A stretch of DNA of 64,000 bases, from positions 56,840 through 120,839 of the forward strand of contig DBGEOK010000004.1 of NCBI GenBank assembly GCA_048370855.1. The letters are read 5' to 3'. The DNA is from Limiplasma sp048370855 (lineage in GTDB: Bacteria > Bacillota > Clostridia > Christensenellales > Aristaeellaceae). The translations under genes were made by a program, and so were the position numbers. Positions within the stretch are counted from its first letter, which is position 1. Each line of letters begins with the position of its first letter. Shown piece after piece: positions 34,652-44,011 of this stretch. The notes below the pieces were generated by a model, which was not told where the DNA came from, made no database searches, and saw only the letters and a program-made list of their open reading frames with translations.

Positions 34652-36829
34652 TCAGTTGCGGTCGCTGCCGCCGGAGGGGCGCCCGTCTCTGCGGGGGGGA
34701 CGGCGGCGCTCGCCGCCGCCGGCGCGGAAGCCGCCCTCATGGCTGGGATAGGCGATATCGTTGCGAACCAGGTTCACGCGGCCCTGCGTGTCGATCTCGT
34801 TGACCTTGACCTCGATCTCGTCGCCGATGTTCATAACATCCTCGACCTTTTCCACGCGGTGGTCGGCCATCTTGGAGATGTGCAGCATCCCATCCCGCCC
34901 GGGGGTCAGCTCGATAAAGGCCCCGAAGTTCATAATGCGCACAACCTTGCCCAAATATACATCGCCCACCTCAACGTCCTTGGCGATGCCTTCAATGATC
35001 TTGCGCGCCTTGGACGCGGCGGCCTCGTCGGGGGTGGCGATATACACGCGGCCGTCGTCCTCGATGTCGATCTTTACGCCCGTCTCGGCGATGATCTTGT
35101 TAATCATCTTCCCACCCGGTCCAATCACCTCGCGGATCTTTTCGGGATTGATGGTAAAGCGAATGATCTTGGGCGCGTATTTGCTCAGGCTTTCGCGCGG
35201 CTGCCCCAGCGTCTCCAGCATGATTTTCAGGATATGCAGCCGGCCCGCCAGCGCCTGGTTGAGCGCCTTTTCCAAAATCGGCTTGTCAATTCCCGCAATT
35301 TTAATATCCATCTGGATGGCCGTAATTCCCTTGACCGTACCGGCAACCTTGAAATCCATATCGCCAAGGAAGTCCTCGAGGCCCTGGATATCCGTCAGCA
35401 CGGCGACGTTGCCGCTCTCCGCGTCCTTAATCAGCCCCATGGCGACGCCCGCTACGGGCCGCTTGATCGGCACGCCGGCATCCATCAGCGACAGCGTGCT
35501 GCCGCAGACCGACGCCATGGAGCTGGAGCCGTTGCTGGAAAGGATTTCGCTGACCAGGCGCAGCGCGTAAGGGAACTCGTCCTCATTGGGCACCACAGGC
35601 TCGAGCGCGCGCTCGGCCAGCGCGCCGTGCCCAATTTCCCGGCGGCCCGGGCTCTTCATCCGGCCCGCCTCGCCCGTGGCGTACGGCGGCATGTTATAAT
35701 GGTGGATGTAACGCTTGCTGTCCTCGGTCCCCAGGCCGTCCAGAATCTGAACGTCGCTCATGGAACCCAGGGTGGTCACGGTCAGCGCCTGCGTCTCGCC
35801 GCGGGTGAAGATCGCGCTGCCGTGCGTCCGGGGCAGCACGCCAACCTCGCACCAAATCGGCCGCACGTCGGTCAGACCGCGCCCGTCGGGGCGGACGCCT
35901 TTTTCCAGTATCTTCTTGCGCATGATCTCCTTGTTCAGGTAATACAGCGCGTCGGCCACCTCGCCCAAACGGCCCTCGAACTGCCCGGCAAAATGCTCGG
36001 CGCAGTCCGCCTTCAACGCCGCCTCGCGCTCCTGCCGCTCGTGGCGCTCGGTCGTGTCAAACACATGCGCGCATTTTTCGTAGGCGTATTCGCGCACAGC
36101 CGCCTTCACGTCGTCGCCGGTGGTCACCAGCGCGACCTCTGTTTTTTCCTTGCCGATTTCACTTTGGATTTTCTCGATAAACGCGACGATATTTTTGATT
36201 TCCTCGTGTCCAAAGAGGATGGCCCGGAGCATCAGCTCCTCCGGCACCTCCTTCGCGCCCGCCTCCACCATCAATACCGCGTCCTTGGTGCCGCTGACGG
36301 TTAAATGGAGGGTGCTCCTCTGGCGCTGCTCCTCGTTGGGGCAAAGCACCAGCTCGCCGTCCACGCAGCCGACCACAACCGTCCCCGTGGGGCCGCCCCA
36401 TGGAATTTCACTGACGGAAAGCGCCGCGGAAGAGCCGATCATCGCGGGCACCTCCGGCGGAATATCCTTATCAACGGACAGGCAGGTTGCCACTACCTGC
36501 ACATCGTTGCGCATTCCCTTGGGAAACAGGGGCCGCAAGGGGCGGTCTATCAGCCGGCAGGTCAGGGTCGCCTTTTCGGTAGGCCGGCCTTCCCGTTTAA
36601 TAAAGCCGCCGGGAATCTTTCCCACAGAATATTGCTTTTCTTCAAAATCCACGCTCAGCGGAAAGAAATCCACGCCCTCTCGGGGCTTTTCGCTCATCGT
36701 GGCGTTCACCATTACAACGGTGTCGCCATAGCGCACAAAAGCGGAACCGGCCGCCTGCTGCGCGTACTTGCCAAACTCGATTGAAAGCGGCCGTCCCGCC
36801 AGTTCCGTTGAAAAAACCTTGTAATCCAT
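34652..36829 (-). CDS. pnp: Polynucleotide phosphorylase
   Basis: 3'-to-5' phosphorolytic exoribonuclease, trimeric, a core part of RNA decay. The start at 36829 follows GGAGAAGG. The 725 residues contain two RNase PH domains (FVRYGDTVVMVNATMS; later SAIFTRGETQALTVTTLG), a KH domain with REVIGPGGKMINKI near residue 570, and an S1 domain (YLGKVVRIMNFGAFIEL) with a Gly/Arg-rich tail. It follows rpsO, the usual order. Confidence 0.97.
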   Translation of the reverse strand: MDYKVFSTELAGRPLSIEFGKYAQQAAGSAFVRYGDTVVMVNATMSEKPREGVDFFPLSVDFEEKQYSVGKIPGGFIKREGRPTEKATLTCRLIDRPLRPLFPKGMRNDVQVVATCLSVDKDIPPEVPAMIGSSAALSVSEIPWGGPTGTVVVGCVDGELVLCPNEEQRQRSTLHLTVSGTKDAVLMVEAGAKEVPEELMLRAILFGHEEIKNIVAFIEKIQSEIGKEKTEVALVTTGDDVKAAVREYAYEKCAHVFDTTERHERQEREAALKADCAEHFAGQFEGRLGEVADALYYLNKEIMRKKILEKGVRPDGRGLTDVRPIWCEVGVLPRTHGSAIFTRGETQALTVTTLGSMSDVQILDGLGTEDSKRYIHHYNMPPYATGEAGRMKSPGRREIGHGALAERALEPVVPNEDEFPYALRLVSEILSSNGSSSMASVCGSTLSLMDAGVPIKRPVAGVAMGLIKDAESGNVAVLTDIQGLEDFLGDMDFKVAGTVKGITAIQMDIKIAGIDKPILEKALNQALAGRLHILKIMLETLGQPRESLSKYAPKIIRFTINPEKIREVIGPGGKMINKIIAETGVKIDIEDDGRVYIATPDEAAASKARKIIEGIAKDVEVGDVYLGKVVRIMNFGAFIELTPGRDGMLHISKMADHRVEKVEDVMNIGDEIEVKVNEIDTQGRVNLVRNDIAYPSHEGGFRAGGGERRRPPRRDGRPSGGSDRN

Positions 36830-36933
36830 TTCCTTCTCCTCTTCCTGCGCGCAGGCCGTGTTGCCTGCCGCAACTCCGCTGCCATGGCCCGGGCCATGGT
36901 CCATGGCGGGCGCTTCAGCCTCCCGCCTCTTTG

Positions 36934-36976
36934 CAAAAACAGCCGCGCTCGGCGGGATGCCCCGCCAAGGCGCGGT
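36934..36976 (-). terminator. Terminator between rpsO and pnp
   Basis: GC-rich interrupted stem (CCGCGC..GGCGGG with CCCGCC..GCGCGG) followed on the minus strand by CTGTTTTTGC. In many bacteria the rpsO-pnp spacer holds such a terminator plus an RNase III site. Confidence 0.6.
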
Positions 36977-36991
36977 TGCGTTCCGGTGCTC

Positions 36992-37246
36992 TTATTTCCT
37001 CAGGCCGAGCTGACCCAACAGGCTGCGATAGCTCTCGATATCCGTCTTTTTCAGATAGTCCAGCAGGCCGCGGCGCTTACCTACCATCAGCAGCAGGCCG
37101 CGGCGGCTGTGGTGGTCCTTCTTGTTGAGCTTGAGGTGCTCGTTGAGGTGGTTGATGCGCTCGGTGAGCAGCGCGATCTGGACCTCCGGGGAGCCGGTGT
37201 CGCCCTCGTGACGGGCATAGGTCTTGATGATTTCCGACTTTTCCAT
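36992..37246 (-). CDS. rpsO: 30S ribosomal protein S15
   Basis: Binds the 16S rRNA central domain early in assembly. The 84 residues run from MEKSEIIKTYARHEGDTGS to LLGQLGLRK and match the family end to end, including HSRRGLLLMVGKRR. The ATG at 37246 follows AGGAGG. A promoter lies 130 bases upstream, leaving a leader long enough for the S15 autoregulatory fold. Confidence 0.97.
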   Translation of the reverse strand: MEKSEIIKTYARHEGDTGSPEVQIALLTERINHLNEHLKLNKKDHHSRRGLLLMVGKRRGLLDYLKKTDIESYRSLLGQLGLRK

Positions 37247-37374
37247 GATATTTGCCTCCTTCGTTCTGGTGACGGCTGCGCCGTCCCTTGGGTAATCGCC
37301 GCGTCCATAGCATGCCGTTGGCATTCGGCAAGCTGCGAAGGCGGTTCTCCTCCATGCCCGCAGGCACGTCCTTT

Positions 37375-37403
37375 ATTTTACCACGGCGTTATGGGTTTGT
37401 AAA
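37375..37403 (-). promoter_or_regulatory. rpsO promoter
   Basis: Minus strand TTTACA, 17-base spacer, TAAAAT. Leader of about 120 bases before rpsO, where S15 feedback elements are usually found. Confidence 0.65.
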
Positions 37404-37459
37404 CGCCTTTTCCGGCTTTCGTCCATCAAAACGTCGGTTTCCAGTACACGCGCCCATAT

Positions 37460-38254
37460 TTATGCCTTTTCCGCCACCCGGGCGAGAAAACGAAGCGTTC
37501 CATCGCTCCTCATCTCCACCTCTGCGGGCAAATAGAAGCCTGCATGTCCTTCACGCTCCACTCGCAGCAGCAGCGGGTAGGCCCTGCCGCCATCGTCCCA
37601 CAGGGCGCGGTAGCATCCCGCCGGAACGTCCTGCTTGCCGTTGGGCGTCATCACCAGCTCGCCATGTCCATGATGCCGGTCCGCCACAACCGCGCAGCGG
37701 CTATACGGCCTTCCCAGCAGCTCGCGGGCCCGCGCCGCCTCTCCCTCTCCCAGCAGGGCGCGGATTGCGGTAGAGCTTACCTCGCGGCCATCCAGCGTGA
37801 TCCTGGGAACCACGGAGGTTTGAAACCCCAGCGCCCCGCCCAGCGCCGCAAGCAGCGCGGGCGTGCCCCTTCCGGCCCGGCCATAGCTGTGGTTATAGCC
37901 GCAGACCACGTCCGTGGGGTGGAACCGCCTGACCAGCTCTCCGACATAGTTTTCCGGCGGCATGTTCATCATCCTCTGGTCAAACGGCAGCGCGAAGAGC
38001 ATGTCCACCCCCAGCCCTTCCAAAAGCCGCGCGCGCTCGTCAAAGGTCGTGAGCATCGGCGGGCATTTTTCAGGCGCGATCAGCGTCATCGGATGGCTGA
38101 CAAAGGTGCATGCAATCAGCGGGGCGCGCCTCCTTCGCGCTAGCGACCTCGCCCTTTCCAGCAGTACCCTGTGCCCGATATGAACCCCGTCGAACATACC
38201 AAGCGCCAGCACGGCGCGTTCGGCCGCCGCGCGGCCGTCAAGGATCGTTTGCAT
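37460..38254 (-). CDS. FAD synthetase (RibF-like, riboflavin kinase half unusual)
   Basis: The N-terminal FMN adenylyltransferase domain is clear: LGMFDGVHIGHR nucleotide site, FVSHPM, and the VCGYNHSYGRAGRGTP loop, with SSTAIR near residue 165. RibF normally continues with a riboflavin kinase domain containing G-F-P-T-A-N. Here the C-terminal 85 residues lack that motif and the usual catalytic Glu segment, though PAGCYRALW resembles its PxGVY strand. The 264-residue length is short for RibF (about 310). The start follows GGGGGAG. Its gene overlaps the end of truB, the usual neighbour. Riboflavin kinase activity is doubtful. Confidence 0.85.
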   Translation of the reverse strand: MQTILDGRAAAERAVLALGMFDGVHIGHRVLLERARSLARRRRAPLIACTFVSHPMTLIAPEKCPPMLTTFDERARLLEGLGVDMLFALPFDQRMMNMPPENYVGELVRRFHPTDVVCGYNHSYGRAGRGTPALLAALGGALGFQTSVVPRITLDGREVSSTAIRALLGEGEAARARELLGRPYSRCAVVADRHHGHGELVMTPNGKQDVPAGCYRALWDDGGRAYPLLLRVEREGHAGFYLPAEVEMRSDGTLRFLARVAEKA

Positions 38255-39206
38255 GCCGTTCTCCCCCATCCGCAGTCGTCCCGTTTGATTCCCCCAGCCA
38301 GGTTCGCACCTTGATTTCGTCTCCTCTGCGTTCCCCGATGGCGCACAGCGAGCCGTTCATCCAAAGGCAGGCGGGCGTTCCCGTCTCCGCACCGGTCCCA
38401 TGGAGGTCTGAAAATCGCCGCCAGGGCAGCCTTCCGCCGGTGCGCAGCGTTCTTTCCAGATCCGCCGGCACGCGCGCCCCCGGCAAATGCCCGAGCGCCG
38501 CCTCCGGCGGCAGCAGCTCCCGCTTCAGCGTCCCGGCCTCAGCGGCGGCCTGAAGCCGCTCCAGGGTTCGCGCCGTTTCCAGCGTAAACACGCCGCTTTT
38601 CGTGCGCAGCAGAAAACGCAGATGCGCCGGGCAGCCGAGCGCTTGCCCCAGATCGTGGCAAAGCGTCCGCACATAAAAGCCCTTGGAGCAGCGCACATAC
38701 AGGAGCGCGCCATGTCGCTCCATCATTTGCCGAAGGCTCAGCCCATACACCGTTACCTCGCGCTCCCCGGCCACCGCCGCGGCTCCGCTCCTGGCCAGGT
38801 CATATAGCCGTCTGCCATCCACCTTGATGGCGCTGTACGCCGGGGGCCGCTGCATCTGCTTGCCGGTAAAGCCGGCCAGCGCCTCCCGAATCCGTGCCTC
38901 GTCCGGATACTGATCGCCGCGCTCGGTCACGACGCCCTGGGCGTCCTGGGTATCGGTCGCGGCTCCGAAGGCAGCCTCGGCTACATACGCCTTTTCCTTT
39001 TCCTGCATATAGTCAAACAGGCGCGTCGCCTTCCCCACCATCAAGGGCAGCACGCCGGCCGCTTCCGGGTCCAGCGTGCCGGCGTGCCCGGTCTTGGCGC
39101 CGTTGAGCAGCCTACGGACATAACCGACCACTTGGGCCGAGGACATTCCCGGCGGCTTCAATACGTTCAGAAAGCCGCAAAGCGTTGGGTTGTCGGCGCT
39201 ATTCAT
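38238..39206 (-). CDS. truB: tRNA pseudouridine(55) synthase
   Basis: Converts U55 of the tRNA T-loop to pseudouridine. The 322 residues include the catalytic Asp in KTGHAGTLDPEAAGVL (about residue 45), ATRLFDYMQ, QRPPAYSAIKVDGRRLYDLAR and YVRTLCHDLGQALGC. A PUA-like C-terminal part follows. The gene overlaps nrnA by 4 bases and ribF by 17. Confidence 0.96.
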   Translation of the reverse strand: MNSADNPTLCGFLNVLKPPGMSSAQVVGYVRRLLNGAKTGHAGTLDPEAAGVLPLMVGKATRLFDYMQEKEKAYVAEAAFGAATDTQDAQGVVTERGDQYPDEARIREALAGFTGKQMQRPPAYSAIKVDGRRLYDLARSGAAAVAGEREVTVYGLSLRQMMERHGALLYVRCSKGFYVRTLCHDLGQALGCPAHLRFLLRTKSGVFTLETARTLERLQAAAEAGTLKRELLPPEAALGHLPGARVPADLERTLRTGGRLPWRRFSDLHGTGAETGTPACLWMNGSLCAIGERRGDEIKVRTWLGESNGTTADGGERHANDP

Positions 39207-40210
39207 CGTGCGGCCCCGCCCTCCGCCATCGCTTCCTCCAGCGCCTTATCCAGCGCCCCCGCCGCGTCCGCAAGCGATAGGTCCAGCGTGCAGCCGGAGG
39301 CCAGCCTGTGCCCGCCGCCGCCAAAGTTCGCCGCAATCCCGTCCACCCGGTACGGCTCCAGCGCGCGCAGGCTTACCTTTACGCGCCCCTCGGCGGTTTC
39401 ACGGGCAAAGTAAGCCATTTTTACGCCGCGGATATCGATGGCGTAATCCACCACGCCGTCCGCGTGAGCGGGGCCCGCCTCCGCCTCGTCCATATCGGCC
39501 AGGCTTACCTGAAGGGCCGCCGCCGCGCCCCCGCACAGCATCCTTAGCGAGGGAAGGACCTTCCCCAGCAGCTTTACAAAGGGGCGCTCCTTCTGGCGGA
39601 ACAGCAGGCGGCTGTACTCCGCCAGCGGCAGACCCGCCTCCATCAATCCGCCCATCATCCGAAAGCATTCGGCGTTTGTGCTTTCATACACAAAGTTGCC
39701 CGTATCCGTCGAAAGCGCCGTATACAGGCAAATAGCCTCTTCTCTGTCCGTCGGTTGTCCAAGAGCGGCAAAAAGACGGTACATCAGCACCGCCGTCGCG
39801 GGCGCTTCCCCGTCGATCAGGTTGATCCCGCCAAACCCGGGATTGGTGGCGTGATGGTCGATCAGCGCGGTCATCGGCGCGGCGTCAAACAGCGCCTCCG
39901 CCGAGCCGAGCCGGTCCTTGCAGCTCACATCCACCGCGACGGCAAGGTCCCAGCCTTCCCGAGGCTTGAGCGCCTCCGGGCGGCAAACGGTCTCCGACCC
40001 CGGCAAAAACGCGAGGTGACGCGGTATCTCGCCATCCAGCGCCAGGGTCGCGCGACGGCCCATCCGCTCCAGCCGCCGCTTCATGGCAAGCGCGCTGCCT
40101 ACCGTATCCCCATCCGGGGAAACATGGGATAACAGCAAGACGCTGCCCGCCGCTTGCACGGCGGACAGCAGCCTGTCCCAGGTCGATTTATCGTTCATTT
40201 CCTTCGTCAT
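39203..40210 (-). CDS. nrnA: DHH-family phosphoesterase, NrnA-like
   Basis: Bifunctional oligoribonuclease and pAp phosphatase that clears the short RNAs left by RNA decay. SHVSPDGDTVGSALA gives motif I, AVDVS motif II, ALIDHHATNPGF the DHH motif, and the C-terminal DHHA1 domain has NFGGGGHRLASG. The start at 40210 is chosen because GGAGG lies 9 bases upstream; two other ATGs lie within 20 bases. It overlaps the end of rbfA by 23 bases. 335 residues is usual. Confidence 0.93.
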   Translation of the reverse strand: MTKEMNDKSTWDRLLSAVQAAGSVLLLSHVSPDGDTVGSALAMKRRLERMGRRATLALDGEIPRHLAFLPGSETVCRPEALKPREGWDLAVAVDVSCKDRLGSAEALFDAAPMTALIDHHATNPGFGGINLIDGEAPATAVLMYRLFAALGQPTDREEAICLYTALSTDTGNFVYESTNAECFRMMGGLMEAGLPLAEYSRLLFRQKERPFVKLLGKVLPSLRMLCGGAAAALQVSLADMDEAEAGPAHADGVVDYAIDIRGVKMAYFARETAEGRVKVSLRALEPYRVDGIAANFGGGGHRLASGCTLDLSLADAAGALDKALEEAMAEGGAAR

Positions 40211-40562
40211 GCGCATTATCCTCCGCCTGTACTTGCTTGAGCACGCTTGCAATATGGATGCCGTATTCGATGTTTTTGTCAAGCTCAAAGAGGATTTCCG
40301 GCGCGTAGCGGATAATCATGCGCTGGCCCAGCTCGCGCCTCACGAAGCCGGCCGCTTTTTTCAGCGCGGCCATCATGGGCGCCCGGTTTTCTTCCTCCAG
40401 AATGCTTACATAAATCTTGGCATATCGCAGGTCGCGCGTGACCTCCGCGCGGGTCACGCTGAACGTGCCCTGGACGCGGGGATCGGAAAGCTGCTCCCGG
40501 ATGATCTGATCCACCTCGCGGCGCACCTGTTCGCTGATCCTGTCTATCCGTTGATAACTCAT
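40188..40562 (-). CDS. rbfA: Ribosome-binding factor A
   Basis: KH-fold 30S assembly factor. The 124 residues match the family: RIDRISEQVRREVDQIIREQ, DPRVQGTFSVTRAEVTRDL and KIYVSILE. The ATG at 40562 follows GGAGGTAAGA. It lies after infB, in the standard order. Confidence 0.95.
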   Translation of the reverse strand: MSYQRIDRISEQVRREVDQIIREQLSDPRVQGTFSVTRAEVTRDLRYAKIYVSILEEENRAPMMAALKKAAGFVRRELGQRMIIRYAPEILFELDKNIEYGIHIASVLKQVQAEDNAHDEGNER

Positions 40563-40751
40563 TCTTACCTCCACAGAGGGGCTTCACGCGAGCTCCGCCT
40601 TGGGCGCGGAGCCATGCCGCGCATAGGGAAATCAGGCGCGTAACAGGCGCAGGGGAAAACCCCAAAAAGCGCTCCGGCCTCCCGATGCCCATGCGCGCCG
40701 GTTTCGGGAAGCCGGGACATCCCTTCACAGTCCGTCCTGAACCGCGCCCCG

Positions 40752-43640
40752 TTACCTCTCAATTTCCTCCATGATATAGCACTCCACGATATCGCCTTCC
40801 TTGATATCGTTGAAGCTGTCGAAGCTTACGCCGCACTCATAGCCGGAGGCGACCTCCTTGGCGTCGTCCTTGAAGCGTTTGAGCGAGCTCAGCTTGCCGT
40901 CGAAAACGACCACGTTGTCGCGCAGCAGCCGCGCCTCGGCGTTGCGCTGCAGCTTGCCGTCCTGGACATAGCAGCCGGCCACGGTGCCCGCCCCTGTAAT
41001 TTTAAAGGTGCTGCGAACCTCGGCATGGCCGAGCAGAACCTCTTTGTACTCAGGCTCCAGCAAGCCCTTCATCGCCTTCTGGATATCCTCGATGGCCTGG
41101 TAGATCACGCGGTAAAGCCGGATATCCACGCCCTCGCGCTCGGCGGCCTCGCGGGCGCTGTTGTCCGGGCGGATGTTGAACCCAATGATGATCGCGTCGA
41201 ACGCCGAGGCGAGGTTGACGTCGTCCTTGGTAATCGCGCCGACTGCGCTGTGCAGAATCCGCACGCGCACCTCGTCGTTGGACAGCTTCTCCAGCGCCTG
41301 CTTCACAGCCTCCACGCTGCCTTGGACATCCGCCTTGACGACCACGTTGAGATTGGTCATCTTGCTCTGATCGATGCGGCTGAACAGGTTATCCAGCGAT
41401 ACCTTCGCAGACGCGGCCACGCGCGCGGCCTTGACCTTGTCGCGCCGCTCCTGCACCACCTGCCGGCCCAGATGATCGTCCGCGACGGCCATCATATCGT
41501 CTCCCGCGCTGGGCACGTCGGTAAAGCCGGCGATTTCCACCGGCATGGAGGGGCCCGCCTCGGTTACGCGCTCTCCCTTGTCGTTGACCATGGCGCGCAC
41601 GCGGCCGCTGGCCATGCCCGCCACCACGTTGTCGCCCACATGCAGGGTTCCGTTTTGCAGCAGGATGGTCGCCACGGGGCCGCGGGCCTTATCCAGCTTG
41701 GCCTCGATAATCACGCCCTTGGCCATGCGGTTGGGGTTCGCGCGAAGCTGCTGCATATCCGCCTCCAGAAGAATCATCTCCAGAAGGTTTTCCACGCCGG
41801 CCCCTGTGGCGGCGCTGACAGGCACCATAATGGTTTCTCCGCCCCACTCCTCCGGCACCAGCTCATAGGCCGTAAGGTCTTGCTTCACGCGCTCGGGGTT
41901 CGCGGCATCCTTGTCCATTTTGTTGATTGCGACGATGATCGGAACGCCCGCGGCCTTGGCATGGTTGATGGCCTCGACGGTCTGCGGCATAACGCCGTCG
42001 TCCGCGGCCACCACCAGCACGGCGATATCCGTGGACTGCGCGCCGCGCGCGCGCATCGCGGTAAAGGCCTCGTGGCCCGGAGTATCCAGGAATGTGATGA
42101 CGCGCCCGTTGACCGTCACCGTATACGCGCCGATATGCTGCGTGATGCCGCCCGCTTCGCCCGCCGTCACCTGAGAATGGCGGATGAAGTCCAGCAGCGA
42201 GGTCTTGCCGTGGTCAACGTGCCCCATAATGGTCACAACCGGCGGGCGGGGTTCCAGCTCCTCCTCGGAGTCCTCAAAGTCCGTATCGGTCAGCGCGTCC
42301 TCGGCGGTCTTGGCCAGGTTCATTTCCAGCGATACGCCGAAATCGCTGCAAACAAGGCTCGCGGTATCAAAATCCAGCTCGCTGTTGATATTGGCCATCA
42401 CGCCCAGCAGCAACAGCTTTTTGAGGATATCTCCCGCGGGCTTTCCGATGCGCTCGGTCAGGTCCTTCACGGTAATGGTTTCTGCGGTCATAAACGCCTT
42501 TTCAATCTTGATGGGCGCCATCATCTGCTGCGCGCTGGGCTTCTTGGCGCGCGCGCGGCGTCCGCCGCGCACTACGTCGTCGTCGTAGCCGTTAAAGCTT
42601 TCACGAGCAAGCTGCTTGCGGTTTTTCGCAACCCGCTCCGGGTCGTGCTGGCGCACATAATTCTTTTTATTAGGGTCGTAGTTGCTGACGCGTTCCTTCT
42701 CCACAGCCGGCGTCATCTCAATCGCAGGCTTGCGCGCGCCCATGGGCGGCCTTCCTCCGGGTCCGCCGGCAGGCCGGCCAAAGCTGCCTCCCGGGCGCGG
42801 ACCGCCCATAGGGGCGGACCCGTTCGCCGGGCGGCCATATGTCCCCTGCGGATTTGCGGGGCGGCCATACGGCCCCTGCGGGTTCGCCGGACGGCCGTAC
42901 GGGCCCTGCGGATTCGCCGGACGGCCATACGGCCCCTGCGGATTCGCCGGACGGCCATATGGGCCCTGTGGATTTGCGGGACGGCCATACGGCCCCTGCG
43001 GGTTCGCCGGACGGCCATACGGCCCCTGCGGATTCGCCGGGCGGCCATACGGCCCCTGCGGATTCGCGGCCGGGCGCGGCGGCCCGCCCTGAATGGGCCG
43101 ACCGGCCGGTCCGCCCTGAATGGGCCTGGGCTGTGCCGGCGTCGCGACCGGTCTGGCAGCCTGCGGCGGCCTGGAGACGGGCGCGGCAGCCGGCTTTGGC
43201 GCGGGCGCGGCGGCTGCGGCCGCAATCGGCGAAACCGCTTTTTCGGCGCTTTCCACGGGTGCGACCGCCTTCATCGCCTCCTGTACGGGCTTTTCAGCCT
43301 CCGCCTTCACAGGGGCGGGAACCGGCTGCTCCGCGGGAGCCTTCTTTTCCGCGACGGCGGGCTTGGCCTCCACAATTGTTTCCACCTTTGGCGCCTCCTC
43401 GGGCTCGTCCGTATCCGGCATGGTGTATGCCTTGGTATGCTGGCGCGCCAGGCGCTGCTGCTCGGCCTGCTTTTCCTCGGCGCGGCGCTGCTCCTCCTCG
43501 CGGACAAACTGCGCTTCCAGCTTTCTTGCCGCCTGCGCCAGTTCATCCGCGCTCCTGCGCATGGACGATACGCTGCCCAGCACCGTCTCCGCGTCCCTGA
43601 GCAGCTCCTTCGTGGCATCCTTGAGTCTCACTTTGGTCAT
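40752..43640 (-). CDS. infB: Translation initiation factor IF-2
   Basis: GTPase that delivers initiator tRNA. The 962 residues contain the G domain from about residue 460: GHVDHGKTSLLDFIR, DTPGHEAF and NKMD, followed by IF-2 domains 3 and 4 to the C-terminus. The N-terminal third is low-complexity: a Lys/Glu/Ala-rich helix region (residues 40-150) then a Pro/Gly-rich part with about eight copies of the decapeptide PANPQGPYGR. The start has only a weak GGGGGTG ribosome site 13 bases off. The gene follows ylxQ with a gap of 47 bases. Confidence 0.97.
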   Translation of the reverse strand: MTKVRLKDATKELLRDAETVLGSVSSMRRSADELAQAARKLEAQFVREEEQRRAEEKQAEQQRLARQHTKAYTMPDTDEPEEAPKVETIVEAKPAVAEKKAPAEQPVPAPVKAEAEKPVQEAMKAVAPVESAEKAVSPIAAAAAAPAPKPAAAPVSRPPQAARPVATPAQPRPIQGGPAGRPIQGGPPRPAANPQGPYGRPANPQGPYGRPANPQGPYGRPANPQGPYGRPANPQGPYGRPANPQGPYGRPANPQGPYGRPANPQGTYGRPANGSAPMGGPRPGGSFGRPAGGPGGRPPMGARKPAIEMTPAVEKERVSNYDPNKKNYVRQHDPERVAKNRKQLARESFNGYDDDVVRGGRRARAKKPSAQQMMAPIKIEKAFMTAETITVKDLTERIGKPAGDILKKLLLLGVMANINSELDFDTASLVCSDFGVSLEMNLAKTAEDALTDTDFEDSEEELEPRPPVVTIMGHVDHGKTSLLDFIRHSQVTAGEAGGITQHIGAYTVTVNGRVITFLDTPGHEAFTAMRARGAQSTDIAVLVVAADDGVMPQTVEAINHAKAAGVPIIVAINKMDKDAANPERVKQDLTAYELVPEEWGGETIMVPVSAATGAGVENLLEMILLEADMQQLRANPNRMAKGVIIEAKLDKARGPVATILLQNGTLHVGDNVVAGMASGRVRAMVNDKGERVTEAGPSMPVEIAGFTDVPSAGDDMMAVADDHLGRQVVQERRDKVKAARVAASAKVSLDNLFSRIDQSKMTNLNVVVKADVQGSVEAVKQALEKLSNDEVRVRILHSAVGAITKDDVNLASAFDAIIIGFNIRPDNSAREAAEREGVDIRLYRVIYQAIEDIQKAMKGLLEPEYKEVLLGHAEVRSTFKITGAGTVAGCYVQDGKLQRNAEARLLRDNVVVFDGKLSSLKRFKDDAKEVASGYECGVSFDSFNDIKEGDIVECYIMEEIER
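42841..43080 (-). repeat. Eight 30-bp tandem repeats in infB
   Basis: Eight consecutive 30-base units, each encoding the decapeptide PANPQGPYGR or a close variant. Unit differences are mostly silent third-base changes, so the peptide is conserved more strictly than the DNA. Spacers are absent, so this is not a CRISPR array. Confidence 0.95.
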
Positions 43641-43687
43641 TGTAGCGCTTGCACCCCCGCATAATTTCGCAATGTATTTTGTGGCCG

Positions 43688-44011
43688 TTACAGCCGTGGT
43701 TCATCCTTGACCAGCTCGAGCAGCTTTTCCGCCATTCCGCCCTCGTTCAGCGCGACTACCACGCGCCCTTCCCTGCCGATGCGCCGGCCCAGCGTACCCG
43801 CGCTCAGCGCGTACAACGGCACCCCGTGCGTCCGGCAGGCGTCCCTCAGCCGCTTGACCGTGTTGGGGGAAGCCGCCTCGTCCAGCAGCACAATCCGCGC
43901 CGCCTCGCGCCTGACCGCGTCTACACACGCCTCCTGGCCGCTTAAAAGCTGCCCGGCCCGCATGCAGATGCCCAGGAAGCCCGTCGCCCTCTTTTCCGCC
44001 TCTTCCGTCAT
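43688..44011 (-). CDS. ylxQ: YlxQ, ribosomal L7Ae-family RNA-binding protein
   Basis: Small K-turn-binding-type protein, 107 residues. Signature parts are FLGICMRAGQLLSGQEA, RIVLLDEAASPNTVKRL and the C-terminal IGREGRVVVAL. The start at 44011 follows AGGAGGGC and overlaps the ylxR stop by 4 bases (ATGA). Longer upstream starts would run through ylxR. Confidence 0.9.
   Translation of the reverse strand: MTEEAEKRATGFLGICMRAGQLLSGQEACVDAVRREAARIVLLDEAASPNTVKRLRDACRTHGVPLYALSAGTLGRRIGREGRVVVALNEGGMAEKLLELVKDEPRL

Noticed and set aside
34331..36304. Long plus-strand open frame opposite pnp
   Set aside because: Antisense to pnp; no motif and no ribosome site.
42841..43080. CRISPR array
   Set aside because: The 30-base repeats have no spacers and lie in frame in infB.
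41025..43664. Long plus-strand open frame of about 880 codons
   Set aside because: Antisense to infB, which is certain. The frame is open because of G+C-rich codons and the tandem repeats.
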